DNA of 64,000 nucleotides from Dioscorea cayenensis subsp. rotundata (GCF_009730915.1 NC_052474.1:97501-161500); one strand, 5' to 3'. Positions 24,480 to 36,566 are shown, counted from the first letter of the stretch. Notes: generated by a model not told the origin, from the letters alone. Numbers and translations are program-made.

Positions 24480-25801
24480 TTCCAACTCTTTTTGTTGGTG
24501 GTTCTTTGCTTTCATTTGCCTTTGTGTATGCATGCATGCGTACATATACGCATACATCCTTATTTGCGTATGTGCCTCACGTATCTCTCATAGTGTTTGT
24601 TGAGCTAATTTGCTACTATATATGTATGTATGTATGTATGTACGCATGTATATGCATGCGTGTTTGGGAGTGTGTGTGTCTACGTACTCTTTCCGTTAGT
24701 ATTAGCTTTCAGTGGGAGGGGTTTACCAAAGTGTACTTTAAATTCCCATTCTGAGTAAATATTTAAATAAAGGCACAAGGAAGTACAAGTATGTGCTCTC
24801 TTGTCTAGTTGATCAACTTGACCAGCAGTATCCACGTAGATTAGTATTTTCGTCTTAAGTTCTTAACTATCATGTGGCACTCATGCATCTTTAAAAAGGT
24901 ACCTGTTCTAGCTAGCTACTGAACTCCTTCTTATTTCAAGTATATACTATAAATATAATTGGATGAAATTAATTAGTGCAGGTGATGTCTGCAGGTACTA
25001 ATTAACACATGAGAACAAGATCGAAATTGTAGACAAGAGTAGCTAACTAGTCTATATATGCGCTCATCTTGACTTGTAATGAGTAATAACATCTAAGATC
25101 CTCTACTTAATTAATTAGACAATTACAACCACAAACCATGCAGCCCCCAAAACCAGGAGCTTAAATTCCCGGGTCCCATGGTTTAACTTTCAACTTTCAA
25201 GCATATGTACCTTGCAGTCAACTTGACCAGATTTTTTTTTTGACACACATACCGACAGGCGACAGCTAGTCATATTATTTTTGTCACGTCCATTGTCCAT
25301 TCGCATCTGAGCAAGCACTAAGGCTGGATGAAACAGTACAAATAACACCAAATGGAAAAAAGGCTCACGTGTTCACTTTGAGGACTGAACGGAACCTGTC
25401 CCAGTTGTAAGTTTTAACTCATCTGCACGCATTTAGATATATATATATATATATATACCATCATCCTCATTCATTAACCAACTGGCTTTTATAGTCCGAT
25501 CGTGAGACCTTCTCTTAAACCCATGCACATGTTCTCTTGTGATGTTAATTTGTGCTCTCGCAGGCATATGATCTACTTAATTCTTTGGAGTTATAGCTGC
25601 AACTTGCAAACGGCATCAAACTAAAAAGAATGAGTACTATAGTAATATTAAATAACAAAGAACAAGCACATCAAATGATGGTTCACGGGTTGCCCATAAA
25701 ATTCCACTATATATATATGACTGCACTCTAGCTAGCTGATCTAGCTAGCGCTTGAGATTATATTCCTGCATATTAATTAATTGCTCATTAATTCTTCAAA
25801 G
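24480..25801. other. Intergenic between the two HyPRP genes
   Basis: No gene is seen. It holds the 3' flank of the first gene with iterated GTATGTATGTATG and GCATGC text (about 24525-24665), a (TA)n tract at 25437-25457, and TAGCTAGC clusters just before the second gene. A TATATATATA stretch at about 25708-25718 is the likely TATA region, about 85 bases before the next ATG. Confidence 0.5.
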
Positions 25802-26323
25802 ATGCAAATGGCCTCCAACAAAACCATGGCCATGTTGATCTCGTTGATGGTCCTCGTAACAACACCACTGGTCTCTGCATGCAACGACTGCAATCAGCAG
25901 GCCTCGTCACCCACCACATTCAGCAGCCCTCGTCATCACAGTACTACCAGCAGGAGACCACGAAGAGATCCACCACCTGTGGTAATCCCGCCTCCAGTGG
26001 TGGTTTATCCGCCGTACAATGGTGGGAGTGGGATCAACGCTCCACCCTCAACGCCATCTGATCAAAAGTGCTCCATTGATCTCTTGAAAATAGGATTGTG
26101 CATAGATGTGTTAGGGTTGGTGCATATTGGGTTGGGGAACCCGGTGGAGAACGTTTGCTGCCCGGTGCTTCAAGGTTTGCTGGAACTTGAGGCTGCTGCA
26201 TGCCTTTGCACTGCAATAAGGCTCAAGGTTCTTAACCTCAATATCTACATTCCTTTGGCTCTCCAGGTTCTCATTACTTGCGGCAAAGACCCACCCGCTG
26301 GTTATCTTTGCCCTACTCTCTAG
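25802..26323 (+). CDS. Hybrid proline-rich protein with 8-cysteine domain, second gene
   Basis: A single exon of 173 residues. Residues 1 to about 26 form a signal peptide (MAMLISLMVLVTTPLVSA core). Residues 27-88 are a hydrophilic linker rich in Ser, Arg and Pro (RRPRRDPPPVVIPPPVVVYP), with two extra cysteines at 27 and 30. The 8CM cysteines are at 90, 100, 119, 120, 134, 136, 160 and 170. A second ATG at 25808 would shorten the protein by two residues and sits closer to the usual MAS start; both are possible. The linker is longer and more basic than in the neighbouring HyPRP. The two proteins share the domain plan and the CLCTxIxxxVL block but differ elsewhere, so any duplication is old. 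Confidence 0.92.
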   Translation: MQMASNKTMAMLISLMVLVTTPLVSACNDCNQQASSPTTFSSPRHHSTTSRRPRRDPPPVVIPPPVVVYPPYNGGSGINAPPSTPSDQKCSIDLLKIGLCIDVLGLVHIGLGNPVENVCCPVLQGLLELEAAACLCTAIRLKVLNLNIYIPLALQVLITCGKDPPAGYLCPTL

Positions 26324-26388
26324 CTAGGACCTGGCCGGGCTTTTTGTATTAGTTGTGTGTTGTGTTAAGGTTTAAGTCCGCGCGGTTT

Positions 26389-26429
<41 letters not shown>

Positions 26430-28132
26430 GCTATTTTGGATTAATTAACTTGTGAAAAAGTAGTCTGTTGTCTGACCAGATCATTATTGATTGGTCATAT
26501 GGCTTAAATTTCAGATTGCTCATTGCTGGGAAAAATAAAAATTAAAATAAAAAGATGTGCGTTTGGTTTTTTAAATTATTAGCGTGTTTTAATTGTACGT
26601 AAGTAGAATAATGTCTCATGGTATATATATGCTTTTGCCATGCATATGGATATGGGCCATGGCTTGATTTTTGCTTGGAGATATATATATATATATATAT
26701 ATATATCAGTTCCTTAATAAGTAAAGCAAAGGACAAAAATCGAGCAAAAGATGGTCATGTGATCTATTGGCTTCATCAAAGACATGCAGCTGTCAATAGC
26801 CAATGCGCGCAATACACTATTCTTACAGTATGACAGGCAGGTGCATGCCTTTCAATCTCCTGCTCCTCGCTGATAAAGGTAAGACTTTGCTTCACTGAGG
26901 ATTCAGATTGACAAATTTCTAGAGCTTTGAGAAGAATGAGCTGCATTAAACCAAGAAATAAAAAACAAATTAATATGAAAAGATATCTGATGCGTGGCTT
27001 GCTGCTCCTCTACCTTGTGACGAAAAGATAAGAAAGTATGATGTGTGGGTGCTCCTCCAGGCTCTAGCTACCTTGTGGAAGTGGCCTCGACATAACAACT
27101 TAAGTGGAAACCTTGACGTACGTGGCGTGAATTCTTGTAGCTTTCATGAGAGAGATATCTGAATTAAAGAAGGCCACGCATAGAGCTGCCGGGGAGGACC
27201 TTTCAACCCAATTTCGAACCAACAATTAGTCCTACTATTAATCCTCACCCTAACTTTTAAACCCTAAACCCTAGATTGAATTGATGCAAAACTTGTTTTC
27301 CATCATCCCGTCTTGCCTGTGTTTTCAATATTTTATAAGACTGCTAATATTTTTCTCTCCTGGCTTTCAACAGATTCGGAGTCTCATCGGCAGAAAACTT
27401 CAGATGTCTTCATGAGGATCAAGTGCTCACTCAACTTCTTAAGTACTAAACCTGCAACTCTTAGTGGCGATTTGGCACACACCACTGATCAAGAGTAGTT
27501 CCCTTCTTTTGTTGCTTGGCAGGCATGTGTCCCCAGATGGTTGGCTTCGCCTGCCCAGCTTATCTTTTCCCTTTTTGTATCCTCGTTTGTGATCTTTTCG
27601 TTGTTCAGTTAGCTGTTTTTCCTCATCTATGGTAAGGATTTCAGTCTTTTTATTATTTTCCTGTTCGGTGTGTCTTTTTTTTTTGTTGTTCTTTCTCAGT
27701 ATTCTTTTCTTTTAATAAATTCTTGATTTATTCACTTTATTCAAAAGTCATCCAACCTTGCCACGTACTCATCTTAGTTTCAATATAATATCCATGCATT
27801 TTTTTTTTGTATAATGAATATAGTTTATATTTATATGGATTATATATATAATCCACGCATACGTACTTACTTGTACCCTCCGAGAAAGTGATTCTCAAAG
27901 AGAGGAAGAGATTTATATGCCTTTGAAATTAAATAGATGATGTTGAAGAGGATATATGACAAGATAAATTAAAAGCCTTAAAAAAAGATAAATCTATATA
28001 AAAAGAATTAATATATCCATCCATGAAGGTGTTATAGCTATCCAAATGCTGATTTAAAGGTTTCTTTAGAATGAAAATAAACATTCATATATACATATCG
28101 GTTTCAGCTGTTGCTGTGGCAAGATATACATT
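26324..28132. other. Intergenic between the HyPRP pair and the copia element
   Basis: No gene is supported. (TA)n tracts lie at about 26390-26430 and 26682-26706. The ORF at 27313-27498 has no recognisable family. The stretch from about 27520 to 27746 resembles a LINE 3' end (separate entry). Confidence 0.5.
27520..27746 (+). mobile_element. Possible 3' tail of a LINE (L1-type), plus orientation
   Basis: The T-rich text runs CCCTTTTTGTATCCTCG, then TTTAATAAATTCTTG, then TTTATTCACTTTATTCAAAA. This has the look of plant L1 3' untranslated ends (AATAAA... TTTATTC... AAAA). No ORF2 remains. Start and target duplication were not found. Confidence 0.35.
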
Positions 28133-28137
28133 GAAGC

Positions 28138-28549
28138 TGTTGAGGTTTAGGATGATCAGAAGTGGGGATGCTGTGCATTGCTGTGGATACACTGAATTGA
28201 GTCAAAGGTGCAGTGAAAGCCTGGGAACATCACTCAACTGGAATGACAGCATCCTAACAATTAGTGATTGCATTAAGTTATCTTTATTTTGTTCTATTAC
28301 AGTACCTGTTGTGTGTTTGTATTATGTGTTTTAGAAGTTCTGGTTGTATGTATTAGTCTGCCTAGTTGGCATGCCCAGCAAATGTTTGTTTAAATGTTTG
28401 ACTTAACAATGAATGCAAGGATGAACTAAATTTCAGAGCAATTGTTTTGCCAGTACTTCTTCTTCATTCTTAGTAACAAAATTAGTGCTATCTTCAGATC
28501 AAAAACTGAGTCTTTAAGAGAAAAGATTAAATACATTCTTGCCTCAGCA
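28138..28549 (+). repeat. Left LTR of the copia element
   Basis: 412 bases, TGTTGAGG...CTCAGCA. Compared by eye with the right LTR it shows about two dozen substitutions and two 3-base indels, so roughly 6% divergence. The insertion is therefore not very recent. Confidence 0.95.
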
Positions 28550-28550
28550 G

Positions 28551-28561
28551 TGGTATTAGAG
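28551..28561 (+). other. Primer-binding site of the copia element
   Basis: TGGTATTAGAG lies one base after the left LTR and differs by one base from the usual TGGTATCAGAG complement of initiator tRNA-Met. Confidence 0.85.
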
Positions 28562-29440
28562 ATGTCAAGCTCTTTAGCAAAGGATGCTGATGTTCCCTAC
28601 TTCAACGGTGACAACTATAACCTTTGGGCTCTGATGATGAAGACCATGTACGTTTAGATCAAAGGATCTATGGAAATTAGTTGAGAAAGGATTCAGTGAA
28701 GAAGGAGATACAACTATAATCAATGAAAGTCTCAAGAAGGATGCCAAGGCCATGTACCTGATCCAGCGAGCCCTTTATCCTAGAATACTGGTACGGATAT
28801 CTGAAGAAAATAAAGGAGGCATGGGATATAATAAAAACTGAATTCCAAGGAGACTCAGACAATTCCAACATACAATTTCAATTTCATCCACTTCAAAGGG
28901 AGTTTGATGTTGTTAAAATGAAGCAAGGTGAGAGTGTCCAAGACTTTGTAAGCAGGGTCCTGGACATCGTATATCAAATCAGAGTATTGAAGCAAGATCT
29001 TCCTCAAAAGGCTATTGTCTCTAAAATTCTCATAAGCTTGACTCCCAGATTTTCACAAGCAGTTCATTAATCATTTGCTTAAACACACTCACTATAGAAT
29101 AGCTCAGTGGCTCACTAAAGAATCATGAGGCCATACTCAACATTGAAGGAAACCATCAAGAAGGAGAGAAAGCACTGAATGCTGGCAGAAGTGGTGTTCA
29201 ATTCAATGAACATCCACATCGAGGAGGAAAAGGCCGAGGTCACTATTTCCCTAGAAGCAGAGGTCGTGGGCTCGGGCGAGGAAGAAGCTCAGAGCTCGGT
29301 CGCCTAGAACATACTTAATCAGCAGAGCCTAGTAAACAATATAAAGGCGTTCAATGTTTTGTATGCAAGAAGTATGGGAATGTTAAAGCCCAATGTTGGT
29401 ATAGAAACAGAGAAGCTAATATAGTAAAAGAAGAGAAGGA
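28562..29440 (+). pseudogene. Broken copia gag
   Basis: It starts at the ATG at 28562 (MSSSLAKDADVPYFNGDNYN, the usual copia gag opening). The frame ends at 28655-28657. Gag (UBN2-like) coding then resumes in another frame, with text such as GDTTIINESLKKDAKAMYLI, and shifts again before QGESVQDFVSRVLDIVYQIR. The zinc knuckle near 29360 reads CFVCKKYGNVKAQC, with Asn in place of the usual zinc-binding His. Several stops and frameshifts exclude a functional product. Confidence 0.85.
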
Positions 29441-29465
29441 GAAGGAAGAAGAAGGAGTTGCGTTC

Positions 29466-30880
29466 ATGGCAATCTATGAAGAACCAAAGAAGAGAGGAGG
29501 TACCTGGCTCATTGATAGTGGTTGTTCAAACCACATGACAGGTGAGAAGAATCTATTTCAGCATATCGAAGACACTCCAAGCTGCTCTATCACAGTAAGA
29601 GACGGGAAAGCTCTGAAGGTTGAAGGAATAGGAAGTGTGAATCTCTACTCAAGCAAAGGGAAAATCACTACCTTGAATGATGTACGTACAGTTTGTCCCA
29701 ATTTTAGCTCACAATTTGCTGAGCGTTGGGCAAATGATGGATTCAGGATTTGATGTAGAATTCACCAAAAGAGTGTGTAACATCATGGAAACCGAATCCA
29801 AAGCAAGAGTTGCACAGGTATGTATGACAACTCACAAATTGTTTCCCTTAGAAGCAGATGATGTTGGAGCTGCGTATATGGCGCAAGATGGAGATGTTTC
29901 AGATCTATGGCACAGGAGATACGGTCATATAAATACAAAAAGCTTGAAACGACTATCAGATCAGCAATTAGTGTAGGGATTGCCCAATATCAAATATGTG
30001 CAACCATGCGAAGCATGCTCTTAAGGAAAGCAAGCTCAAGCTGAATTTCCTAAAGGATTGGCAAAGCGTGCGGTGGCTCCTCTGGAGCTAATTCACGATG
30101 ATCTCGTCGAACCAATCAGAACACCATCTATAGGAGGTAATTACTACTTCCTTCTACTGACTGATGACTATTCTAGACATAGTTGGGTGTACTTTATACA
30201 GAGAAAACAAGAAGCTTTCCAGCAATTCAAGCAATTTAAGCTGCTGGTGGAGAAGCAACTATCACTTCCTATGAAGATCTTATGCACAGACCATGGAGGA
30301 GAACTCACATCCAAAGAATTCGAGGCCTATTGTAATACTGTCGGAATCCTCCATCAATTGTCGGCTCCACAAATACTATAGCAAAATGGCGTTGCCGAGC
30401 GTAAGAACAAAATGGTCACTGAGATGGCGCGAACTCTATTAAAATAGATGAAGGTTCCACCGGAATACTGGGACGAAGCGATGGCCACAGCCGTCTACAT
30501 TCTCAATCGATCACCCACTTCAGCCATGAAGTTTCAAACTCCAGTGGAGGTGCTGACCGGAGAAAGACCAAGCGTAGACCATTTCAAGGTCTTCGGGTGT
30601 TTGGCTCATGTGCTCGTTGACTCGCAGCAAAGAGCAAAATTTGACTCCAAGACATGAGGAGGAGTCTTCATTGGCTACAACGATCGCTCAAGAGCCTATA
30701 AAATTATAGATCATGATTCTAAATGTGTACACGTCAGCAGGAATGTGCGCTTTTTCGAAGAGAAGCAATAGGATTGGCTGAGACATACTGACTCGGATGC
30801 ATAAAACTCTGAGCTAGCACATGAGAAGGAGGTGACTCAAACTATTGATTGTCCAACGCAATCTATACCATTCGATCAGA
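29466..30880 (+). pseudogene. Broken copia protease and integrase region
   Basis: The aspartic protease motif WLIDSGCSNHMTG is at about 29505-29545. A frameshift falls near 29690. The GAG-pre-integrase segment LWHRRYGHINTKSLKRL holds the His-His zinc ligands, and CEAC holds the Cys pair. The integrase core follows, with LIHDDLVEP, then CTDHGGEL, then QNGVAERKN, so the Asp, Asp and Glu positions are all present. Stops interrupt at about 29974, 30022, 30379, 30444 and 30655, so no integrase can be made. The conserved ending FGCLAHV...GGVFIGYNDRSRAYKI continues to about 30770. Confidence 0.88.
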
Positions 30881-30899
30881 TTAACAAACGGACGGATCA

Positions 30900-31090
30900 T
30901 TATCAATTCTCCACGGTCGTACTAAACATATCAACACACGTTTCCATTTTATCCGGGAACTTATAAAGGATGAAACAATAGATGTGAAGCATTGCAGGAC
31001 TGAGAAGCAGTTGGCAGACATTTTCACCAAGAGTTTGTTAAGAAATAAATTTGAAGTACTTCGTGGTGAATTAGGAGTTCGTAAAACTTT
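30900..31090 (+). pseudogene. Residual RNase H end of copia pol
   Basis: After an abrupt junction near 30900-30930 the text reads KHINTRFHFIRELIKDETID, then HCRTEKQLADIFTKSL. This is the extreme C-terminus of copia pol. Everything between the post-integrase linker and this point (all of RT and most of RNase H) is missing. Confidence 0.85.
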
Positions 31091-31095
31091 TGATC

Positions 31096-31105
31096 AAGGG
31101 GAGGA
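31096..31105 (+). other. Polypurine tract of the copia element
   Basis: AAGGGGAGGA directly precedes the right LTR, as expected for the plus-strand primer. Confidence 0.85.
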
Positions 31106-31517
31106 TGTTGAGGTTTAGGTTGATTAGAAGTGGGGATGTTGTGCACTGCTGTGGATACACTGAATTGAGTCAAAGGTACAGTGAAAGCCTGGGAACATCA
31201 CTCAACTGGAATGACAACATCCTGGCAATTAGTGATTGTATTAAGTTATCTTTATTTTGTTCTATTACAGTATCTGTGTGTGTGTGTTTGTATTATGTGT
31301 TTTAGAAGTTCTGGTTGTATGTATTAGGTTGCCTGGTTAGCATGCCCAGCAAATATTTGTTTAAATGTTTGACTGAACAATGAATGCAAGGATGAACTGA
31401 ATTTCAGAGTAATTGTTTTTCCAGTACTTCTTCATTCTTAGCAACAAAATTAGTACTATCTTCAGATCAAAAACTGAGTCTTTAAGAGAAAACATTATAT
31501 ACATTCTTGCCTCAACA
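31106..31517 (+). repeat. Right LTR of the copia element
   Basis: 412 bases, TGTTGAGG...CTCAACA, the same length as the left LTR despite two compensating small indels. It is followed by the GAAGC target duplication. Confidence 0.95.
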
Positions 31518-31522
31518 GAAGC

Positions 31523-34500
31523 AACTTATGGTCCAAAAGCATTGATCATGAAAACTGTCCTGATCACTTAATAACCTTTTGTTGTACTCTTGGTTGTTTT
31601 TGTACTTGGCCTTATTCCTGAGCTTGAGGTCCATCCTCATCATGTGCCGTGAAGTGAATCATGCATGCAATGGGTTGATAAAACCTAGTGATGGTTTATT
31701 TTCAAATATTTTTTTAAAAGAAGTATTAATATATTGAAAACTTATCCAAATTAACAAACTGAATTCCTCACCGACCTTCTTACTTCAGAGATATTATATA
31801 TTAATTTGATCCATTTATGAGAGAAGATCATACTTTACTTTCCAGAATTCCAGGTCCAAACTTTGAGTTTGGGCCAAATTTGAAAAATGGATATAGAACT
31901 ATAATATAATTGTACACAAACTGTATTTGTTAGCTGGGAAGACTAAGAACTATTCAAACAATTAATATATATAAATGTCACCGACCTCCATGGAAAAATA
32001 GCACTTGACTTGGAAATTAAGAAATAATATTTTGTGTAGAAATTGTGTTTGTCTTTTGGTTGAAAAATCTGCCAGCAAGAAGCTCCAAAGCTGACATATA
32101 GAGCCATGCTTATGCATAAAACTAATCACTTAATGAAGTAGACCATCTAACCTTTTCTTGTTATTCATTCTTAATTTTCAGTGTCAAACTTTGAGCATCA
32201 CTTTTGTTCCATATGATTTTTTTTTAGAGTACTTTTGTTCCATATGATGTTTCCATGTATCCACAACCCATATTCGTGTCAATAAGGTGATGCCAACCAT
32301 ATATATATATATAACTTCATACTTTTCTTTTCATTGTTTTTTCCAGGAAAAGTTGACGGTGACTTCACTTATACTACTAAAATACACACTCACACACAAT
32401 TAAATAGTTCCTAATTTCCTATGTTTTAATTACCCCCTCAATCGACGGCTCTTCAAGTTTTGATCAGGTGGTTTAGAGAAAATAAATGAATAATTTTTTT
32501 TTTTTTATAAGTGTAGTAACATTAGAGGGAGTAGACGAAGAATGTAAATGTACGTAGTGATAGAACATTTATTATATTTTCCTTGAATTCAACACGCCAA
32601 GACAAAATTTTCATTTGGAAATTATTCCAACTCTCCGAAAATCCAACTTCGTGTTAGTCTGAATCCAATAATTGGATCTCTATATATCAATGGGGAATTA
32701 ATGAACCCAAACAAGCACCTGTGATCCTTAATAGCAATTATTATGCATAATATTTATGTAATAGAAACATTAATTAGCAATTAATTAATGAGCTAGATTC
32801 ATTGTGTATGCGTAATTAATTCAAATAATGTTCCAGCACTGACGCCTAATCATTGACCAATATTTTATAATGAGTTTTCGTGGCTGAGAGAAACCGACTC
32901 TATATCCAAACTTGTCGTACATGGCTCTCTTAAGAGATGCATACTCATGATACAAATTAATTAAAAGTGACTTCATTGGTCGTGGACCAAACGAATGGAT
33001 AAATAACACAACCTGTGGTGAGGATAAGAGGCCACATGTTATCGTCTAGACAGTATATGTATATAAATTAACTACCCTTGTTTCAATGACATCAATGTGT
33101 GAGAAATATAAATGATTAATGGAGATTTGCCTGTCCCTTAATGCCTTGTGTTAATTTAAGCACTAATGTCAAGATGCATATATGTTACGCATGCATTACA
33201 AGACGTCACTCTCAAACTTTTTAACTCGATCTATTCTCTCCTTCTCAATTGACTAGAAGAGTTTAAGAACATGAAGAAAAAAAAAATAATGCAGTTGATT
33301 AGGGGAACGATGAAATGATATAGAATTAATCAATGATATGTATAAGTAAATATATATATATATATATATATGTGGCCACTTGTCAACGCTTGTCTGGTGG
33401 AATGGCCTTTAGGATCCCCAAAGGCAGGATTGGTGGGCATCTGTGCATGGTTTCTTAATTACACTAATCACACATTATTGAATCCAATATTAATTAATAA
33501 TAAGATAATTAGTATTCATCAAGATAAATAAGATATGCCAAGTAAATGCATTCTAAATTTTTATGATGTTGAGGGGTGGACGACGTGCTTCTAACTTGTG
33601 CCTTTATTTTATTTTGTCATGCCAAATCACATTATCATCATCATCATCATCTTCATCAAGATTATCCGGTTCATCTCTCTCTAATTTCTTGCCACCTTGC
33701 AAAATCTTCTACAACTGTGATAGAACATGCTAAACTTGAGCTTAAGTATGCTTTCAATATTAAAGATTCATTGTACTTTGCTTGAGCATATTAAATATAT
33801 GTTTAAGGATCATAATGCAGAAATTGATCAACAGTAAAATATAAAACAAGAAAAGCCTTTTTAATTTCGTGTTCCCTTGAGCTCAATTTGAGGGATACTC
33901 ATTGGATGGACCCACGTGTGCATGATTGAATGTTTACGTGAGTAGTAGCTCAAATGGCCCCATATATAATTTTTTGGATTTGAATATTCCTCTATATATA
34001 AATTATATATATAGATGATTTCCATCAATTCTAAGAAACGATATACACACACACAGGTTTATGGACCCTCTCAGAGTAGCAACTTGTGACTATGATCGGC
34101 TCATATTAATTAAAAATGTGTCCAATTATTTGATTGATTAATATTTACCATTATGGCATCATGTTGATTTATATTGAAGTGCAGAGCTAGATTGGATAAG
34201 GGCTCTGTTTCACTCTGATCAATCTGATTTTGTTTATACTCTGCAGTCAACTAACAAGACATCATCATCATCAATTGATCTTCATCAAATTAACTAGCTG
34301 TATATATGCATATTTATGAGAATGACTGCATACTGATATAGATCGTAAATACTACCTAGTATGGTTCCAACTTCCAAGATGTGAATGAATGTGAATAGCA
34401 CAGGAGTTGGCTGTTGCTTTTATTAATTTGATCTTTTTGGGTCGCGCAAACTTATCCGAATCTTAATATATTCATTTTACGAAGATGCATCACCTCTTTT

Positions 34501-34888
34501 ATTAATTAAAAGCGGAGATAAAACAACATGTTCAATTGGACCCTCAAACCATTCATTGATTGACAAGGGATGTAAAAAGAATAAATAAATGGGGGGGAAA
34601 AAAAGGAACAAAGGAAAAATTCAGGCCACCTAGATAAGCAGGTCTTAATCATCCTTAAAGCGCGTTGATGTTTCATTGGTATTAAAGAAATTAAATGCTT
34701 GCTGGTAACTTCATTGTAGTGTTCCATAAGAAATTATTTTCACAATAAATCATGATGTGAAAAGAAAGGACTTCAATAATGACCTATTGGAGTCCGACAG
34801 CTCATTTGAACAGAAACAGAAGTCAGTCACACTCATCACATAGTGTTGATGTCAAACATGCCCTTAATTAATGATTTATTTCAAAAAA
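31523..34888. other. Gene-free interval after the copia element
   Basis: No coding region is supported. The sequence is AT-rich with (TA)n at 32300-32313 and 33350-33371, an (ATC)n tract near 33631-33660, and ATTAATTA runs. Short ORFs are low-complexity or unconserved in appearance. No tRNA or structured RNA was recognised. Confidence 0.5.
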
Positions 34889-35180
34889 GTATAATATCTG
34901 AATTTATCTTTTTATTTTTTATTTTTTTTATCCCTCTATTCAGAAATGCACTTAGCTCATCTACTCTTGAAAATAGTTCTTCTTAATCCTTTATACTCTA
35001 AAATAGATCAATTATTTACAATATTTTTCAAAAATAGAGTAACTAGATAGGAAAAGATTAAAGATAGAGGGACTCAATTAGGTCATTTTTAAGAGTAAAG
35101 GGATTAGTGGGCCGTATTTTTGAGTAGAGGGACTAAAAAATAAGAGAGATAAAATAAATGGACCAATTCTGGTATTATAC
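34889..35180. mobile_element. Foldback/MITE-like element with long imperfect inverted repeats
   Basis: The left end reads GTATAATATCTGAATT and the right end, complemented, reads GTATAATACCAGAATT. Similarity continues inward for about 90 bases (ATCCCTCTATTCAGAAAT versus GTCCCTCTACTCAAAAAT). A TTTCAAAAAA-like direct repeat flanks both sides and may be a target duplication. There is no ORF. The superfamily is not assigned. Confidence 0.6.
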
Positions 35181-36305
35181 AATTTTCAAAAAAATACTTT
35201 GAGTTTTTCTAAAGCAAAAGTAGTCATAGTTTTACTTGTGAGACATATAGATATATCTTGTTATTTATGGTATCCCATTGGCTTCTGTTTTCCAACCTTG
35301 ACAATTTTGGTTTTCACACGTAAAGTTTCATACTTTTCAGGCGCACATATTGTGTCCTTAATTTGAAGGAGCTTTCGATTCAGGGCTTGGAAATTAACTA
35401 ATTAATATATAGAGAATGGGTACCACCAATCAGTGAGACAGTAACCAATTATGTATTATCTCTTTAAATTTGTATTAATTAATGTTCTTCATGGTAACCA
35501 AAAGTGTGCAAGTAAAACGGGGAATCAATACATATAGACTAATTTTGGCAAGTTTTCTAAATTAAACAGAGCCATGTGTTTACATGTCCATAATGAAGAG
35601 AAATAAAAACGTTAATTTGCAGATATTTCTTGAGAAGTTAATCATTATTCATCTTCTTATAGCATGTGATAGCATTGAATAATTAAACTTGCAGTTATAT
35701 TAATGTTAAGGGAGACCCAACCTCATGAAATATGTTATATATTGAGATACAGGAAGGGAGAATGCTGTTCCAAAGGAGACCATTCACATGCTTCTTAATT
35801 AGTTTAGATCAAATCAGAGGTGTGATTTGGCAATAATGGAGATGGGCCATGATCAAAATGGGCACTATGAATTCTTTGGAAAGAGTTGTAATCAAGGGAA
35901 TAAGGAACCTCAATTATTGGGATTAGCTAGCCCTAGCCGACTTGGGGTGTCACTATTAAAATTACTCACAACTTACAACTTGGCTTGGAATTCATCATGG
36001 ATGTACCCCAATTTGGAGTTTAGCAGACAAAATTGGAACTAAGTTCATTTTATAAACTAGTTTTTGTTGTCCAGTTTATTTAGAAGAATGTGCATTAATT
36101 GATTCCTATGGAAGACGAATGCCAATTGGTTCAAGGAAACCTTTTTTTTAAAAAATGATTGGTTGATTTATAGTCCTTCTTAGGCCACATGATCACTTAT
36201 AACCCTAAACAACAACCCCCTAGTCCTCTTTTTTTTCATCACACTATTTTTGTTTTTTTAACTCGTTTGATGTTTCTTGGGAGATTCATATATATATATA
36301 TATAT
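35181..36305. other. Gene-free interval
   Basis: AT-rich, with no supported gene. The ORF at 35827-36042 shows no family resemblance and sits in unremarkable sequence. Confidence 0.45.
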
Positions 36306-36566
36306 GAGGACTCATCATCTAGGGATGTCTTTAGATTTCAACTAGGGATGTTTATAGTAGCCATCGGATGATAATCTGACGGCTCTTATCATTATAAATA
36401 GTAGAAACTGTGTTCTATAGTGTTGTACGTTTTATACAGTGATCACGAACAGTAAAAAGATGTACAGTGTTTATATAAACAATCAACCATCGGATGATGA
36501 TCCAACGGTTTAGATTTAAAACGTCTTTAGATTTCAAATCTAGGAACTTACGTAGATGATCTTTTT
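36306..36566. mobile_element. MITE, palindromic-TIR family A, copy 1
   Basis: The left end reads CATCATCTAGGGATGTCTTT, then AGATTTCAACTAGGG; the right end is its imperfect inverse (TTTCAAATCTAGGAACTTAC, GTAGATGATC). The interior CATCGGATGATGATCCAACGG block and TACAGTG(A/T)TT text match copy 2 at 41495-41762. It is flanked by TATATA, consistent with a TA target. No ORF. Confidence 0.72.

Larger units (their letters stand above)
28133..31522 (+). mobile_element. Ty1/copia LTR retrotransposon with deleted reverse transcriptase, including its GAAGC target duplication
   Basis: The element runs 28138-31517, flanked by the 5-base direct repeat GAAGC (28133-28137 and 31518-31522). Both LTRs are 412 bases, start TGTTGAGG and end CA. 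A primer-binding site follows the left LTR and a polypurine tract precedes the right one. Internal remnants run in copia order: gag, protease, GAG-pre-integrase, integrase core, then a jump near 30900 directly to the end of the RNase H region. The reverse transcriptase is absent and many stops and frameshifts interrupt the rest, so the element is non-autonomous and inactive. The total of about 3.4 kb compares with roughly 5 kb for intact copia elements. Confidence 0.95.

Noticed and set aside
27313-27498. 61-residue ORF between HyPRP2 and the copia element
   Set aside because: No family resemblance, no promoter and no conserved pattern; it lies next to LINE-like 3' DNA.
28138-28549. Possible solo LTR or host gene in the left LTR ORF (28071-28334)
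   Set aside because: The same ORF recurs in the right LTR. It is LTR sequence, not a gene.
35827-36042. 71-residue ORF in the repeat-rich interval
   Set aside because: Composition and context look random, with no signal peptide, domain or splice neighbours.
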